From: Roseibium salinum
Lineage (GTDB): Bacteria; Pseudomonadota; Alphaproteobacteria; Rhizobiales; Stappiaceae
Assembly: GCF_026240905.1 (NCBI RefSeq)
Contig: NZ_JAPEVI010000003.1
Coordinates: 2,728,001 to 2,792,000, forward strand
Length of the DNA stretch: 64,000 nucleotides
Direction: 5' to 3'
Part shown: positions 1 through 8,652 of the stretch, piece after piece
Layout of the letters: each line of letters begins with the position of its first letter
How positions within the stretch are numbered: the stretch's first letter is position 1
Notes under the pieces: model-generated
Seen by the model: only the letters and a program-made list of their open reading frames with translations
What the model was told of the DNA's origin: nothing
Database searches by the model: none
Translations under genes and position numbers: made by a program

Positions 1-435
1 TACAAGCGCCTGGACTATTGGGCGACCGCCGACGAGACCGTTCGCAACGGCGCCGGCGACTGCGAGGACTTCGCAATCCTCAAATACGCCCTGCTGCTCG
101 AAGCCGGCGTGCCGGCCTCCAGCATGTCCCTGGTCGTTCTCAAGGACCTCAAGCGCGACCTGTTTCACGCCGTTCTCGCGGTGAGCACCAACAAGGGTCA
201 TTTCATCCTCGACAACGTGGCGAGCCGCGTCTATCTGGACAAGGAAGTGCCGCACTATCGGCCGATGTTCTCCTTCTCCACGGACAGATCCTGGATTCAC
301 GGATTGCCGACGGATGCCGCGCCGCAACGGGTTTCCTCGCTTGCTCAGATCGCCCCGGGCACGGACCGGTCCGCATCTCGGCTGCCTTTGAGCCGCAGCG
401 ACTGGTCGGAGATCTATCCGGTCGAGCGTTTCTAG
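1..435 (+). CDS. LapG-like transglutaminase-fold cysteine protease (BTLCP family), 5' truncated
   Basis: The fragment reads in frame from the window edge, so the N-terminus with any signal peptide is missing. In fragment numbering, Cys21 sits in a GDCEDFAILK motif, followed by His56 (FHAVLAV) and Asp71 (FILDN). This is the Cys-His-Asp triad order of bacterial transglutaminase-like cysteine proteinases (PF06035). The characterised member LapG is a periplasmic protease that cleaves the N-terminus of giant type I-secreted adhesins and so controls biofilm release. The gene converges on a type I secretion operon 0.3 kb away, which fits that role. No adhesin substrate or LapD-type c-di-GMP receptor is visible here. 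The stop codon TAG overlaps the end of an inserted MITE. The family assignment is secure; the LapG role is inferred from context. Confidence 0.88.
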   Translation, partial: YKRLDYWATADETVRNGAGDCEDFAILKYALLLEAGVPASSMSLVVLKDLKRDLFHAVLAVSTNKGHFILDNVASRVYLDKEVPHYRPMFSFSTDRSWIHGLPTDAAPQRVSSLAQIAPGTDRSASRLPLSRSDWSEIYPVERF

Positions 436-700
436 GGTGTGGACCCATAAATGAGGATGAAATGGTTTGAGGCGGATTGCGCGTCCTCAAGAAGCGGAAG
501 CGTAGGAAATGTGGTTCATTTTCAAGCCTTCCGCGACGTAGAGGAGGCGCAATCCGGTCAAATCCGAAGGACATGAAAATGGCTTCACCCCGCTTCGTCA
601 GCGCGCTTGACCGGGCACACAGCCCGCTCTGCGCACCCTTCCTAACGGCGTTTCGCCATTTCTCATGCCATTTCGTCCTCATTTATGGGTCCGCACCCTA
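433..700. mobile_element. MITE-like element with 31-bp inverted ends and TA target duplication
   Basis: Bases 435-465 and the reverse complement of 668-698 match at 29 of 31 positions. Both ends are flanked outside by TA (433-434 and 699-700). Ends starting GGGTG next to a duplicated TA are typical of non-autonomous derivatives of IS630/Tc1-mariner elements. The interior (about 200 bp) has no credible gene. It also carries a second, inner inverted repeat (about 472-482 against 548-557). The left TA plus the first G of the element form the stop codon of the upstream protease gene. Confidence 0.8.
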
Positions 701-723
701 GAGGCGAGTTCCCGGAAGATCGT

Positions 724-1353
724 TCAGGAGACCACGAAGCCCAGGATCGTCTGATGCTGCCATTCCGGGGCCAGCAGCGCGTTGATGCTGCCCCTCACGC
801 GGCGTTCGTTCAGGCCGATGGCGAAACCGACGGTTATCGGCTGGTTGCGGCCTTGCTGCAATCGGGTGATCAGGTCTTCCATGGGCGTGTCGATCTGCAG
901 CCGCAGGGATGCGTCGGGGGCTTGCGTGTCCGCGCCGACAAAGTTGTTGCGCACGTATTTGAGGAAGGCCTGGTTCGTGTAGCGCAGCTTGCGGCTCGCC
1001 GACAGCGCGAAAACGGGGGACGGGCAGGCGTTGACCAGATGCTGGACGCTGTTTTCGGAGAACCACGACCGCGCCTCCCCCAGTTCTTCGCTCAAGGCAT
1101 GAATGCAGGTGTGCCTGACGGCGGAGGTGAGATTTGTCTCGTTGAGGTGCGCCTGCTCGATCGCAGCGACGACTTGACCGACCGAGAGCCGGTATTCCGT
1201 TGCGATGAATTCCAGGGCCGTCCAGAAGGAGCGCTCCAGCCGCATGGCGCGCCGGCCGTCCGGAACGGTCAGCGCCTTGAAAACGGGGGCAGACGCATCC
1301 GGGCGGGCGCGTTCGACCAGCTCCTGGAAGGCGGCCATGAAGTCGTCGGACAT
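724..1353 (-). CDS. ribbon-helix-helix / PAS-like regulator of the type I secretion operon
   Basis: The protein has 209 residues. Residues about 27-75 (MRLERSFWTALEFIATEYRL followed by an LSVGQVVAAIE helix) match the RHH_4-type ribbon-helix-helix DNA-binding domain. Residues about 100-200 (CPSPVFALSASRKLRYTNQAF onward) look like a PAS-type sensor domain, judged from the pattern only. Its ATG overlaps the TGA of the HlyD gene (TGATG), so the two are probably translationally coupled, and it is the last gene of the TolC-ABC-HlyD-regulator operon. A DNA-binding plus sensory protein here could autoregulate secretion of an adhesin. The RHH call is good; the PAS call and the role are inference. Confidence 0.65.
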   Translation of the reverse strand: MSDDFMAAFQELVERARPDASAPVFKALTVPDGRRAMRLERSFWTALEFIATEYRLSVGQVVAAIEQAHLNETNLTSAVRHTCIHALSEELGEARSWFSENSVQHLVNACPSPVFALSASRKLRYTNQAFLKYVRNNFVGADTQAPDASLRLQIDTPMEDLITRLQQGRNQPITVGFAIGLNERRVRGSINALLAPEWQHQTILGFVVS

Positions 1354-2684
1354 CAGCGCTCCGTGAATGCTTCTTCCCTGGCCTTGTTCACCGGCTTGAG
1401 GAGGTACTGAAGGATTGTCTTCTGGCCGGTGAGAATGTCGACCGTGCAGACCATTCCCGGGGTGATCATGAAGCGCCGGCCGTTCCGTTCCAGGTAGGCC
1501 TTCCTGGTGCGCACCCTGACCTCGAAATAGGGCTCGCCGGTGCGCTCCTCCACAAAGGAATCGGAGCTGACATTGACGACTTCGCCTTCGAGCCCGCCGT
1601 AAATGGAGAAATCGAACGCCGAGATCTTCACCAGCGCCTCCTGCCCTGGCACGACGAACGCCACGTCCTTGGGCGAAATCCGGGCTTCAACAAGAAGCTC
1701 GTCCGACGTCGGCACCACTTCGGCAACCTGGTCGCCGGCATTCACGAACGAGCCGACGGTGTTCACTTCCAGCGCGTTGATGATGCCGTCGACGGGCGAG
1801 CGGATGTCCGTCCGTTCAACGCGGTTCGACTGGCCCCTTTCCGACTGCTCCAGAACCGACAATTCGGCCAGCGCGGCGGTTTTCTCCGTCAGCGCTTCCT
1901 GCCGGAATTTGAGATCCAGCTCTTCAAGCTGGAACCTGGCCTCCGCGATGGCGCCCTCGATCCTGGGAATCGACTCCTCAAGGACGTTGATCTGCCCCTG
2001 ATAGTCGTTCACCTGTTGTTGCACGCGGATGAGTTCCGTTTGCGCAATAAGGCGTTTTTCGGCCATCGGAGCGAGCATTTCCAGTTCCCGCTCGCTGATG
2101 ACCAGATTGCCCTTCAGCCGGGCGAGGTCCGCTCTCGTTTCATCGAGTTCCTTTTGCCGCTGCAGCAACCGCTGCTCCAGAACGCCGCGCGTGGACCGGA
2201 AAGCGTTGCGCCGGGTTTCCATCAGGCTGATTTCGTTTTCGCAGATCTGCGGGGCGCTCGACGCAACGGTTTGCGGACATACAAAGGCCTCCACCGTGTC
2301 TCCCGCCCCTTCCACGCTGAGCCGGGCCACCTTTGCCCTCAGTGCCCGCAACTTGGCCTGCACCTCGCCGAGATCGGACGTGGACACCGTGTCGTCCAGC
2401 CGGATGATCAGGTCACCGGCTTTCACGGTCTCGCCGATGCGCACGGCGATGTCCTTCACGACACCGGGTTCGGTCGCCTGCACCAGCTGCGTCCGGGAGG
2501 CCGGAATGACCCTGCCTTCGCCGCGGGTGATCTCCTCCACCTGGGTAAAGTAGGCCCAGGTGACGGCAGACAGCAGCAGGACGCACAGAATGACCACGAT
2601 GCGGCGGGACGCCAGCGCCGTGCCGTCCTTTGCCACGATGGCTTCCGCGTTGCTCATGCGGGTTTTGTGGGCATCCTGTTTCAT
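1353..2684 (-). CDS. HlyD-family type I secretion periplasmic adaptor (LapC-like)
   Basis: The protein has 443 residues. A short cytoplasmic tail is followed by one membrane helix (about residues 28-47). A biotinyl/lipoyl-like half motif (EPGVVKDIAVRIGETVKAGD, about 72-91) comes next, then a long alpha-helical coiled-coil hairpin (about 150-275). The second lipoyl half and C-terminal beta domain follow (IRSPVDGIINALEVNTVGSF). This is the membrane-fusion protein that links an inner-membrane ABC exporter to TolC. It starts 4 bases after the ABC transporter stop and overlaps the next gene by TGATG. In Lap-type systems this subunit is called LapC. No odd features were seen. Confidence 0.92.
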   Translation of the reverse strand: MKQDAHKTRMSNAEAIVAKDGTALASRRIVVILCVLLLSAVTWAYFTQVEEITRGEGRVIPASRTQLVQATEPGVVKDIAVRIGETVKAGDLIIRLDDTVSTSDLGEVQAKLRALRAKVARLSVEGAGDTVEAFVCPQTVASSAPQICENEISLMETRRNAFRSTRGVLEQRLLQRQKELDETRADLARLKGNLVISERELEMLAPMAEKRLIAQTELIRVQQQVNDYQGQINVLEESIPRIEGAIAEARFQLEELDLKFRQEALTEKTAALAELSVLEQSERGQSNRVERTDIRSPVDGIINALEVNTVGSFVNAGDQVAEVVPTSDELLVEARISPKDVAFVVPGQEALVKISAFDFSIYGGLEGEVVNVSSDSFVEERTGEPYFEVRVRTRKAYLERNGRRFMITPGMVCTVDILTGQKTILQYLLKPVNKAREEAFTER

Positions 2685-2688
2685 GGCT

Positions 2689-4812
2689 TCACTGCGCCTG
2701 CACCGATCTGGCCTGGGCTTTCATAGCCTCCAGAACCTTGTCCTTGGGACCGTCGGCGACGATGTTGCCCCTGTCGAGCACGATCAGACGATCGACGAGC
2801 TCAAGCAGGCTGTAGCGGTGCGTCGAAATGACGAGCGAGACGTCCGGACCGAATATGCGCGCGAGGTTTCCGATCAGCCGGCGTTCGGTCGCCAGATCAA
2901 GCGAGCCCGACGGCTCGTCCAGAAACACGATTTTCGGCTTGGCCAGCAGAAGCCGGGTCAAGGCGACCGCCTGGCGCTGACCGCCGGACAGGCTCGATCC
3001 GCGTTCGCCAACCATGAGATCGTATCCTCGCGGGTGCTGCATGGCAAACTCGTCGACGCCCGTCTTCTGGGCGGCCTCGATGAGTTCCTGGTCGCTTGCA
3101 CCGGGGTTCGCCAGTTGCAGATTGTATTTCAACGTGCCCGTAAACAGATCGACCGTCTGGCCGACATAGGCGATCGCAGACCGCAGCTCCGCCGGGTGGT
3201 ACTGGCGGGCATCGATGCCGTTGATGAGGATACGCCCGTCCGCCGGACTGTAGAGATTCGTGAGGATCCGCCCGAGCGTCGTCTTGCCCGAGCCGATCTT
3301 GCCGATAATCCCGACCCGCTCCCCCGTCTTCACGGCAAACGAGACCTTGTTCAAGACATCGGTATCCGTTCGCGGGTACCTGAAGGTCACATTCTGAAAG
3401 GCAAAGTCGCCGGACACGACCGGCCTGTTCACGAAACCGATTCCCGAGGGTCGTTCTTCGGACTGCGACATGATGCCGTCAAGGATCTTCAGCGACAGGA
3501 TGGCCTGCTTCAGACGGGCCAGCGTCATCGCGATCTGGGAAAGCGGGGCCACTGTCCGGCTGGACAGCATGACGGTTGCGATGATCGCACCGGTGGTCAG
3601 ATTGCCTTCGGAAAATTCGTAAGCCCCGGCAATCACCACGAATACGGACACCAGTTGCTGGATGAGCTGGGTCAGATTGAGCACGCCCGAGGACAAACCC
3701 TTGATTTCCTCGGATGTGCCGGAGGCGTTTTTCGTCAGCAAGGTCCAGTTTGCCAGCAGCGCGGCTTCCGCGCGCAGGGACTTGATGGTCTCGAGCGTGG
3801 AAAGGGATTCCACCAGAAGGGACTGGCGCTGCGACGACTCGTTTGCCGCACGCGCCACCTTGCGGCCGATCCGGGCCTGGGCCACCAGCCCGACAGCGGT
3901 CGCCAGCACAAAGGCGATCGCCGGGATGATGAACAGCCAGCCCGCGACCAGATAAATCACCACCAGGAAGACGAAGATGAACAGGGCATCAATCAGCGTT
4001 ACCAGCGTGTTCGACGCGAAAAACTCCCGCACGAACTCGATCTGGCTGATTCGGCTGGCATACTCCCCGGTCGAGGAGGAGGCCTCCTCCAGCTTGGAGT
4101 GCAAGACCTTGTCGAACAGCCGGTAGGACAGATTGCGGTCGAGCTCGCGGGCGGTCTTGTCGATAATGGACGAGCGCGCGGTCCGCAGCAGAAAATCGAA
4201 CACCATCGCCAGGCCGACGCCGACGGCCAGGGCCAGCAGGGTCGATGTCGCCTTGTTCGGCAAAACGCGGTCATAGACGTTCATGATGAACAGCGGCGAG
4301 GCCAGCGCCAGCGTGTTGATGAAGAAAGCCGCAACGCCGATGCTCACATAGCCGCGCCAGAAGCGCTGCATGGGGCCGAAAAGCCAGTGGTTGCGCTCGA
4401 TCCGCGTCGACCCTTCCGCAGTGGCCCGCGCCGCGTCATTCAGGTAAACGAGGAAGAGCGAAAACGTCCCCAGAACACGGCGGTTCCCCGCCATGGGCGC
4501 AACAGGCTTGGCCGGTTCAAACTGGAACGTTCCGTCGTCGTACCAGACCAGGCACGGATAATGCGAGGCATCCGACATATGCCGGGTGCCGGGGGAAAAA
4601 CGCGCTTCGACGCCTATCCGCTCCAGCAGCCAGACGATATTGTCGGCAATATCGGTCTGAAACTCGGGCACACCCGAAAACAGGATCGTGTCCGAGTCCG
4701 GCCGGCCGAAATGTCGGGCAATCCGGCGTATGCCCCGCTTCAGGCTTTCTGTGCTTATTTCAGAACGAGCAGGGCCGATTTCCGCGGCGTTGTTATCCAA
4801 TTTCAACCACAC
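2689..4812 (-). CDS. type I secretion ABC transporter/ATPase (LapB-like)
   Basis: The protein has 707 residues with a GTG start; an AAGGG ribosome-binding site precedes it. Residues 1-105 resemble a C39-peptidase-like domain without an evident catalytic Cys, as in LapB/HlyB-type exporters of RTX proteins. The membrane region spans about residues 150-420. The nucleotide-binding domain has Walker A GKIGSGKT (504-511), signature LSGGQ (608-612), Walker B VFLDE (to about 633) and the H-loop His665. It powers export of a large repeat protein through HlyD and TolC. It is the second gene of the operon, with HlyD 4 bases downstream. The substrate is not encoded in the window. Confidence 0.92.
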   Translation of the reverse strand: MWLKLDNNAAEIGPARSEISTESLKRGIRRIARHFGRPDSDTILFSGVPEFQTDIADNIVWLLERIGVEARFSPGTRHMSDASHYPCLVWYDDGTFQFEPAKPVAPMAGNRRVLGTFSLFLVYLNDAARATAEGSTRIERNHWLFGPMQRFWRGYVSIGVAAFFINTLALASPLFIMNVYDRVLPNKATSTLLALAVGVGLAMVFDFLLRTARSSIIDKTARELDRNLSYRLFDKVLHSKLEEASSSTGEYASRISQIEFVREFFASNTLVTLIDALFIFVFLVVIYLVAGWLFIIPAIAFVLATAVGLVAQARIGRKVARAANESSQRQSLLVESLSTLETIKSLRAEAALLANWTLLTKNASGTSEEIKGLSSGVLNLTQLIQQLVSVFVVIAGAYEFSEGNLTTGAIIATVMLSSRTVAPLSQIAMTLARLKQAILSLKILDGIMSQSEERPSGIGFVNRPVVSGDFAFQNVTFRYPRTDTDVLNKVSFAVKTGERVGIIGKIGSGKTTLGRILTNLYSPADGRILINGIDARQYHPAELRSAIAYVGQTVDLFTGTLKYNLQLANPGASDQELIEAAQKTGVDEFAMQHPRGYDLMVGERGSSLSGGQRQAVALTRLLLAKPKIVFLDEPSGSLDLATERRLIGNLARIFGPDVSLVISTHRYSLLELVDRLIVLDRGNIVADGPKDKVLEAMKAQARSVQAQ

Positions 4813-4845
4813 CTATCGCCCTTCCCGGAGCCGGGCCCGCGCTCA

Positions 4846-4866
4846 GCCCTTAGCCCTTAGCCCTTA
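4846..4866. repeat. three tandem heptamers carrying TAA in all three frames
   Basis: GCCCTTA is repeated exactly three times (4846-4852, 4853-4859, 4860-4866). Read on the minus strand this gives TAAGGGC three times. Seven is not a multiple of three, so stops fall in all three frames. The first TAA (4864-4866) is the stop of the TolC gene. Confidence 0.85.
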
Positions 4867-6297
4867 GCGGATCGGAGCCAGAAGATCCAACGGCAGGCCG
4901 CTTTCCTGCCGGGACGGTACCCGGGCATAGGTTTCGGTCGGCTGCGTGGGCGGTACGTTGAATTCTTCGCGAGCATAGGGTTCTGCCTGCTGGCGGGAAG
5001 ACAACCCGAGCGTGGTCAGCAGGGAGCCTGTCGCGGCCAGGAGCTTGTAATCCGCAAAGTAGGAGCTGAATTGAGCCGTATTGGCCAGAACTTCCACGTT
5101 GTAGCGGGTGTTCTGGGCATCCAGAACATCGAGCAGCGACCGCTGGCCCACGTCGAACTGCTCACTGTAGGAGTTCACCAGCAACGCGCTCTGGTTGGCC
5201 TGGCGGCGCAGCGTCTGGGCCAATTCCGCCATCCGGCTGCGCTGATCCCAGGCGTCACGGACTGATTCCTCGATTTCGCGATGGGTCTGGTGCAGGACCA
5301 GGCGCGCTTCGCTGGCACGGCGAACGTGTTCCTGCGTATTGGCCTTCGCGATGCCGCCGTTGTAGATCCGCCAGCGTCCGACGAGCCGTGCCTGGAAATC
5401 GTGCGTGCGTCCGTCATCGCCATCGATGTCGTAACCGGTACGGGCCCGGCCTTCGAGGAAGAATTCCGGAAACTGGCCGGCGCGCGCCGCATCGACTTCA
5501 GCATCGGCAACGTCAATATCGGCATTCGCAAGGTGGACACGCGGGTTCTGCGACCTGGCCTTGCCGATCGCGGCCGCGAGCGTGCCCGGCACCCTGTTGG
5601 AAACGCTCGGCGGCATGCTGGCATTGCCGAGCGGCTTGCCGACAAGCTTCAGGAAGCGGATTTCCGCCGCCGCCTGCTCGCGCTCCGCTTCCTGCATACG
5701 CGCTTCGGCGGCCAGGACACGCTCGAGCACCTGCTGACGATCGGCTTCCGTAAGGGTACCTGCAGAAATGGAGGAGGAAATGTTTTCCTGAATGCGGCGA
5801 TGGTAGCTCAGGTTGCTTGCCGTTGCCTGAACAATTTTCACCTGCAGAAGATATTCAAGATATTCGCGAACGACCTGCAGACCGATATATTCGCTGCGCT
5901 CCATCACGCGGAAAGAGGCGCTGTCCACACGTGCTGCCTGACGATTTTTCTCCGCAAGGCGGCCGCCGCCATTGAACAGCGTCTGGGTGACCACCGCCGA
6001 AAACTCGGTCGGCGTCAGGGCGTCATCTTCGGTTCCCAGGGCCCGCCGTGAGTCGTTGTCCAGCCTCCGCACGCCGACCGACCCTTCAAGATCGATCCTG
6101 GGCATGTACAGGCCGCGCGCCTGCCGAAGTTCGAATTCAATGGCTTCGCGGTTTTGAGCCGCCTGACCGATTTCCGGGTTGCTCTCGACGGCAGTGCCGA
6201 CGGCCTCGTGGAGCGATATGGCACCCGCAGGGGTCCCGAGTGCAACCGAGCACATCAGAGCACCCGTAAGCACTGTCCACTTAATTCCCTTAGGCAT
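4864..6297 (-). CDS. TolC-family outer-membrane export channel (LapE-like)
   Basis: About 477 residues from the preferred ATG at 6297, where a hydrophobic signal peptide (IKWTVLTGALMCSVALG, ending AGA) begins almost at once. An ATG at 6336 would add 13 residues before the signal and lacks a ribosome-binding site. The OEP repeats are visible: an N-terminal LHEAVGTAVESNPEIGQA half, long helices, and a second half with NARYNVEVLANTAQF-like helices. It forms the outer-membrane tunnel for the downstream ABC-HlyD exporter and is the promoter-proximal gene of the operon. The upstream 265-bp gap (6337-6601) should hold the operon promoter, but I could not name its boxes. Confidence 0.88.
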   Translation of the reverse strand: MPKGIKWTVLTGALMCSVALGTPAGAISLHEAVGTAVESNPEIGQAAQNREAIEFELRQARGLYMPRIDLEGSVGVRRLDNDSRRALGTEDDALTPTEFSAVVTQTLFNGGGRLAEKNRQAARVDSASFRVMERSEYIGLQVVREYLEYLLQVKIVQATASNLSYHRRIQENISSSISAGTLTEADRQQVLERVLAAEARMQEAEREQAAAEIRFLKLVGKPLGNASMPPSVSNRVPGTLAAAIGKARSQNPRVHLANADIDVADAEVDAARAGQFPEFFLEGRARTGYDIDGDDGRTHDFQARLVGRWRIYNGGIAKANTQEHVRRASEARLVLHQTHREIEESVRDAWDQRSRMAELAQTLRRQANQSALLVNSYSEQFDVGQRSLLDVLDAQNTRYNVEVLANTAQFSSYFADYKLLAATGSLLTTLGLSSRQQAEPYAREEFNVPPTQPTETYARVPSRQESGLPLDLLAPIR

Positions 6298-6601
6298 GAA
6301 TCCCAACCCCAGAATCTCTGAATCAGACATAATCATCGAACAGCATTTCTATACAGCAAGCTGCCGTTAAGGCAACCGGCGGCAAGGCGCCGTTGCAACA
6401 AGTTTAAACATTGTGGCCATAAAACAACACAAGAAAAGCAAAAAGAGGGCTTGTCCCCTACCCGAGGGTACGGACGCCAAGACGGCTGCAAGCAGCAGCA
6501 CCAGAGCGCTTGGCCGCGTGCATCGGCATCAAGGTTCGGACTTCTCGTCCCCGCTCCCTGCCGTTCTGACGCCGCCCGCTCAGCTTTGAGAGGCCGTCCT
6601 C

Positions 6602-7255
6602 CTAGCGGACAATGACAAGGTCGCCGACCCGGACATTGCTGTAAAGATGGACCACATCCTCATTGGTGAGGCGAATGCAGCCGGACGAAACGGCCTGGCC
6701 GATCGTCCATGGCTGGTTCGTCCCGTGGATCCGGTAAAGCGTGTTGCCAAGGTAAAGCGCTCTCGCCCCCAGCGGGTTTTCAATGCCGCCTTCCATGCGG
6801 GCGGGCAGGGTAACGCCCCGTGCCGCTTCCCGCTGGCGCATCTCGGCCGGAGGCGTCCAGGACGGCCATTCGGCCTTGCGCGAGATGGTTTCCTTGCCCT
6901 TCCAGGCGAACCCTTCCCGGCCAACGCCGATGCCGTAGCGGGTGGCCTTTCCATCGCCTTCGACGCGGTACAGCCGCCGCTCCGCAGTGTCGATTATAAT
7001 GGTTCCGGCCCTGTAGCTGCCATCAATGGCCACGACTTCGCGCTCGACCGGGCTCTTGCCGTAGACCCCGAATCCGGGGCGGACTTTTTCCCCTTCCTTG
7101 CGGACCCAGGCGTTGCGGGCGGGATCAAAAACCAGGACCGATTCCGCCTGGGCTGGCAACTGCCAGGGAAGATCCGGCCCCAGAGCGAGAACCACAAACA
7201 CCGCCGTTATGGCGATTCTCAAGCAAATTCTCAAAGAGAGACAGACATTTTTCAT
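6602..7255 (-). CDS. L,D-transpeptidase (YkuD domain), exported
   Basis: The protein has 217 residues. An N-terminal hydrophobic signal (about residues 8-38, ending PAQAES) precedes a YkuD catalytic domain. The active-site block HGTNQPWTIGQAVSSGCIRL holds His177 and the nucleophile Cys193, with the invariant S-x-G-C-[IV]-R pattern. Such periplasmic enzymes form 3-3 peptidoglycan cross-links or attach proteins to peptidoglycan. Length and motif spacing are normal. The gene stands alone, 0.3 kb from the TolC operon and 0.26 kb from the next gene, so no operon partner suggests a more exact role. Confidence 0.93.
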   Translation of the reverse strand: MKNVCLSLRICLRIAITAVFVVLALGPDLPWQLPAQAESVLVFDPARNAWVRKEGEKVRPGFGVYGKSPVEREVVAIDGSYRAGTIIIDTAERRLYRVEGDGKATRYGIGVGREGFAWKGKETISRKAEWPSWTPPAEMRQREAARGVTLPARMEGGIENPLGARALYLGNTLYRIHGTNQPWTIGQAVSSGCIRLTNEDVVHLYSNVRVGDLVIVR

Positions 7256-7514
7256 GAAGGCGCCACTGTTTCAAAAAATCACGGCCGATCTTCTCCGCCG
7301 CGTGCGAAAAAGGCAAACTACAAATGCCGATCTCTTCCGCAAAGTCAGCACCGTTTCCAGCCTGCTCAATGTAGCCCGGACTTCCGAAATTATGCAATGT
7401 GACGCAGATGACGCTTCGCCGCCGAATCAATCCGGCGCTGGAACGAGCTCATTCGGCGTGCTCGCCTGACGTAAGATACCAGCTCCGCCCGAGCCCCGGC
7501 GGCAGTGACGTCGA

Positions 7515-8291
7515 TCAGTGCCTGACCACCTTCATGGGAGAATTGTCCGCGGACAGGTAGGACGGGATCTTGATCTGCTCGTTCTTTAGGAACAGCTGGC
7601 CGCTGGTTTCCCGAAACAGTTGATCGATATCGGGTTCACCCTCGAACAGGACACCGCCTGCACGGACGTCAAGCGTTCCACCGGGGGCGTCCACGACCAG
7701 CTGAACATGACTGGCATTTTCGCAAATCCGCTTGCCGACGATGCGTGCCTCTTCCTCATCCGCGCCCCACAACAGGACTGCAAAGAGATCCGGGCCCAGT
7801 CTTCCGACAACGTCGGTCGATCTGACCGCAGAAACGATTGTCGCGGCCGTCAGGCTGACGGCTTCGTCGCTCGCATGAAAGCCATATTCGGCGTACCGGT
7901 TTTCGGGAATATTGGCACGAATGAGCAGGAAGGCCCCCGAATTGTCATTCTGCGCCAGGCCAGATTTCCTTCTCCGGTCGACGATGGAGGAGAAGGCATC
8001 GCCAAGGGGAAGACCTGTTATCCGGTCGTGCGAAGCGAGATGATTGACCTGGTTCCGGTGATGGAGCACCTGGCGCCTGAGAACCAGGACCCATGCCAGC
8101 AGCGGAACGGCGATGCTGACCGGCACGATGACCGCAGTAAGCGCGCTGCGGGCGAAGGGGGTGAGCGCGTCGGAAAACAGGAAAAGGTAGTTCAAGCCGA
8201 TCGACAGAGCCAAAGACGCCAACGCCCCGCCTCCAAGAAAGAGGACGATGTCCTTCCATCGCATTCCGGTTTCCCGCATCGCATGCTCCAA
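7515..8291 (-). CDS. membrane protein with degenerate GGDEF domain
   Basis: The protein has 258 residues. Two membrane helices (about residues 14-36 and 44-67) precede a GGDEF-like fold that begins HDRITGLPLGDAFSSIV. The signature is degraded: where active diguanylate cyclases have R-x-GG[DE]EF the protein reads RLGPDLFAVLL, so catalysis is unlikely. Such relics can act as GTP sensors or protein-interaction modules in c-di-GMP control of attachment. That would fit the nearby Lap-like module, but the link is inference. A 14-bp perfect palindrome lies about 145 bp upstream. Confidence 0.7.
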   Translation of the reverse strand: MEHAMRETGMRWKDIVLFLGGGALASLALSIGLNYLFLFSDALTPFARSALTAVIVPVSIAVPLLAWVLVLRRQVLHHRNQVNHLASHDRITGLPLGDAFSSIVDRRRKSGLAQNDNSGAFLLIRANIPENRYAEYGFHASDEAVSLTAATIVSAVRSTDVVGRLGPDLFAVLLWGADEEEARIVGKRICENASHVQLVVDAPGGTLDVRAGGVLFEGEPDIDQLFRETSGQLFLKNEQIKIPSYLSADNSPMKVVRH

Positions 8292-8652
8292 ACGACGATA
8301 CCTGCACCCAGGTCATGTTGACAGATCTCCGGCTGGCCGCGCCACAGGAAAAGCGACCTTTCAACCGGTAGTTTGCCGGCAACCTAGACCCGGATTGCCT
8401 ACCGAACGTTTAGAAAACTCATTAAAATTCTATCTATTCGACGCGTCGAAACACTGCTCCGCCGGGATCCATGCGTCAGCCGCACAACGCACATGCAATT
8501 CAAGATTGCATTCACGGCCAGCGGAGACATGGGCAAAAATGCTCACAGGGGTACGCTGTCACAAAATTGCCTGCGCTGAACGCGGCCGCCTGCCGGAGAT
8601 GGCGTGAGGAGGCTCGAGGGGCGGGAGCTCATCCGCCCTTCGGCCGTCAGAA
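8292..8652. other. 361-bp intergenic region upstream of the degenerate GGDEF gene
   Basis: The gap lies between the GGDEF-like gene start (8291) and the hemP stop (8653). It should contain the GGDEF gene promoter. An AT-rich patch (about 8410-8436) is followed by the perfect palindrome at 8437-8450. No credible reading frame or RNA gene was seen. Confidence 0.5.
8437..8450. promoter_or_regulatory. 14-bp perfect palindrome, possible operator
   Basis: TTCGACGCGTCGAA is fully self-complementary and abuts an AT-rich stretch that could hold the minus-strand promoter of the degenerate GGDEF gene. No binding protein can be named. Confidence 0.35.

Noticed and set aside
2560..4860. Very long plus-strand open frame (766 codons) opposite the ABC transporter
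   Set aside because: It is the antisense shadow of a clear secretion ATPase, with Arg/His/Gln-rich low-complexity content common in GC-rich DNA.
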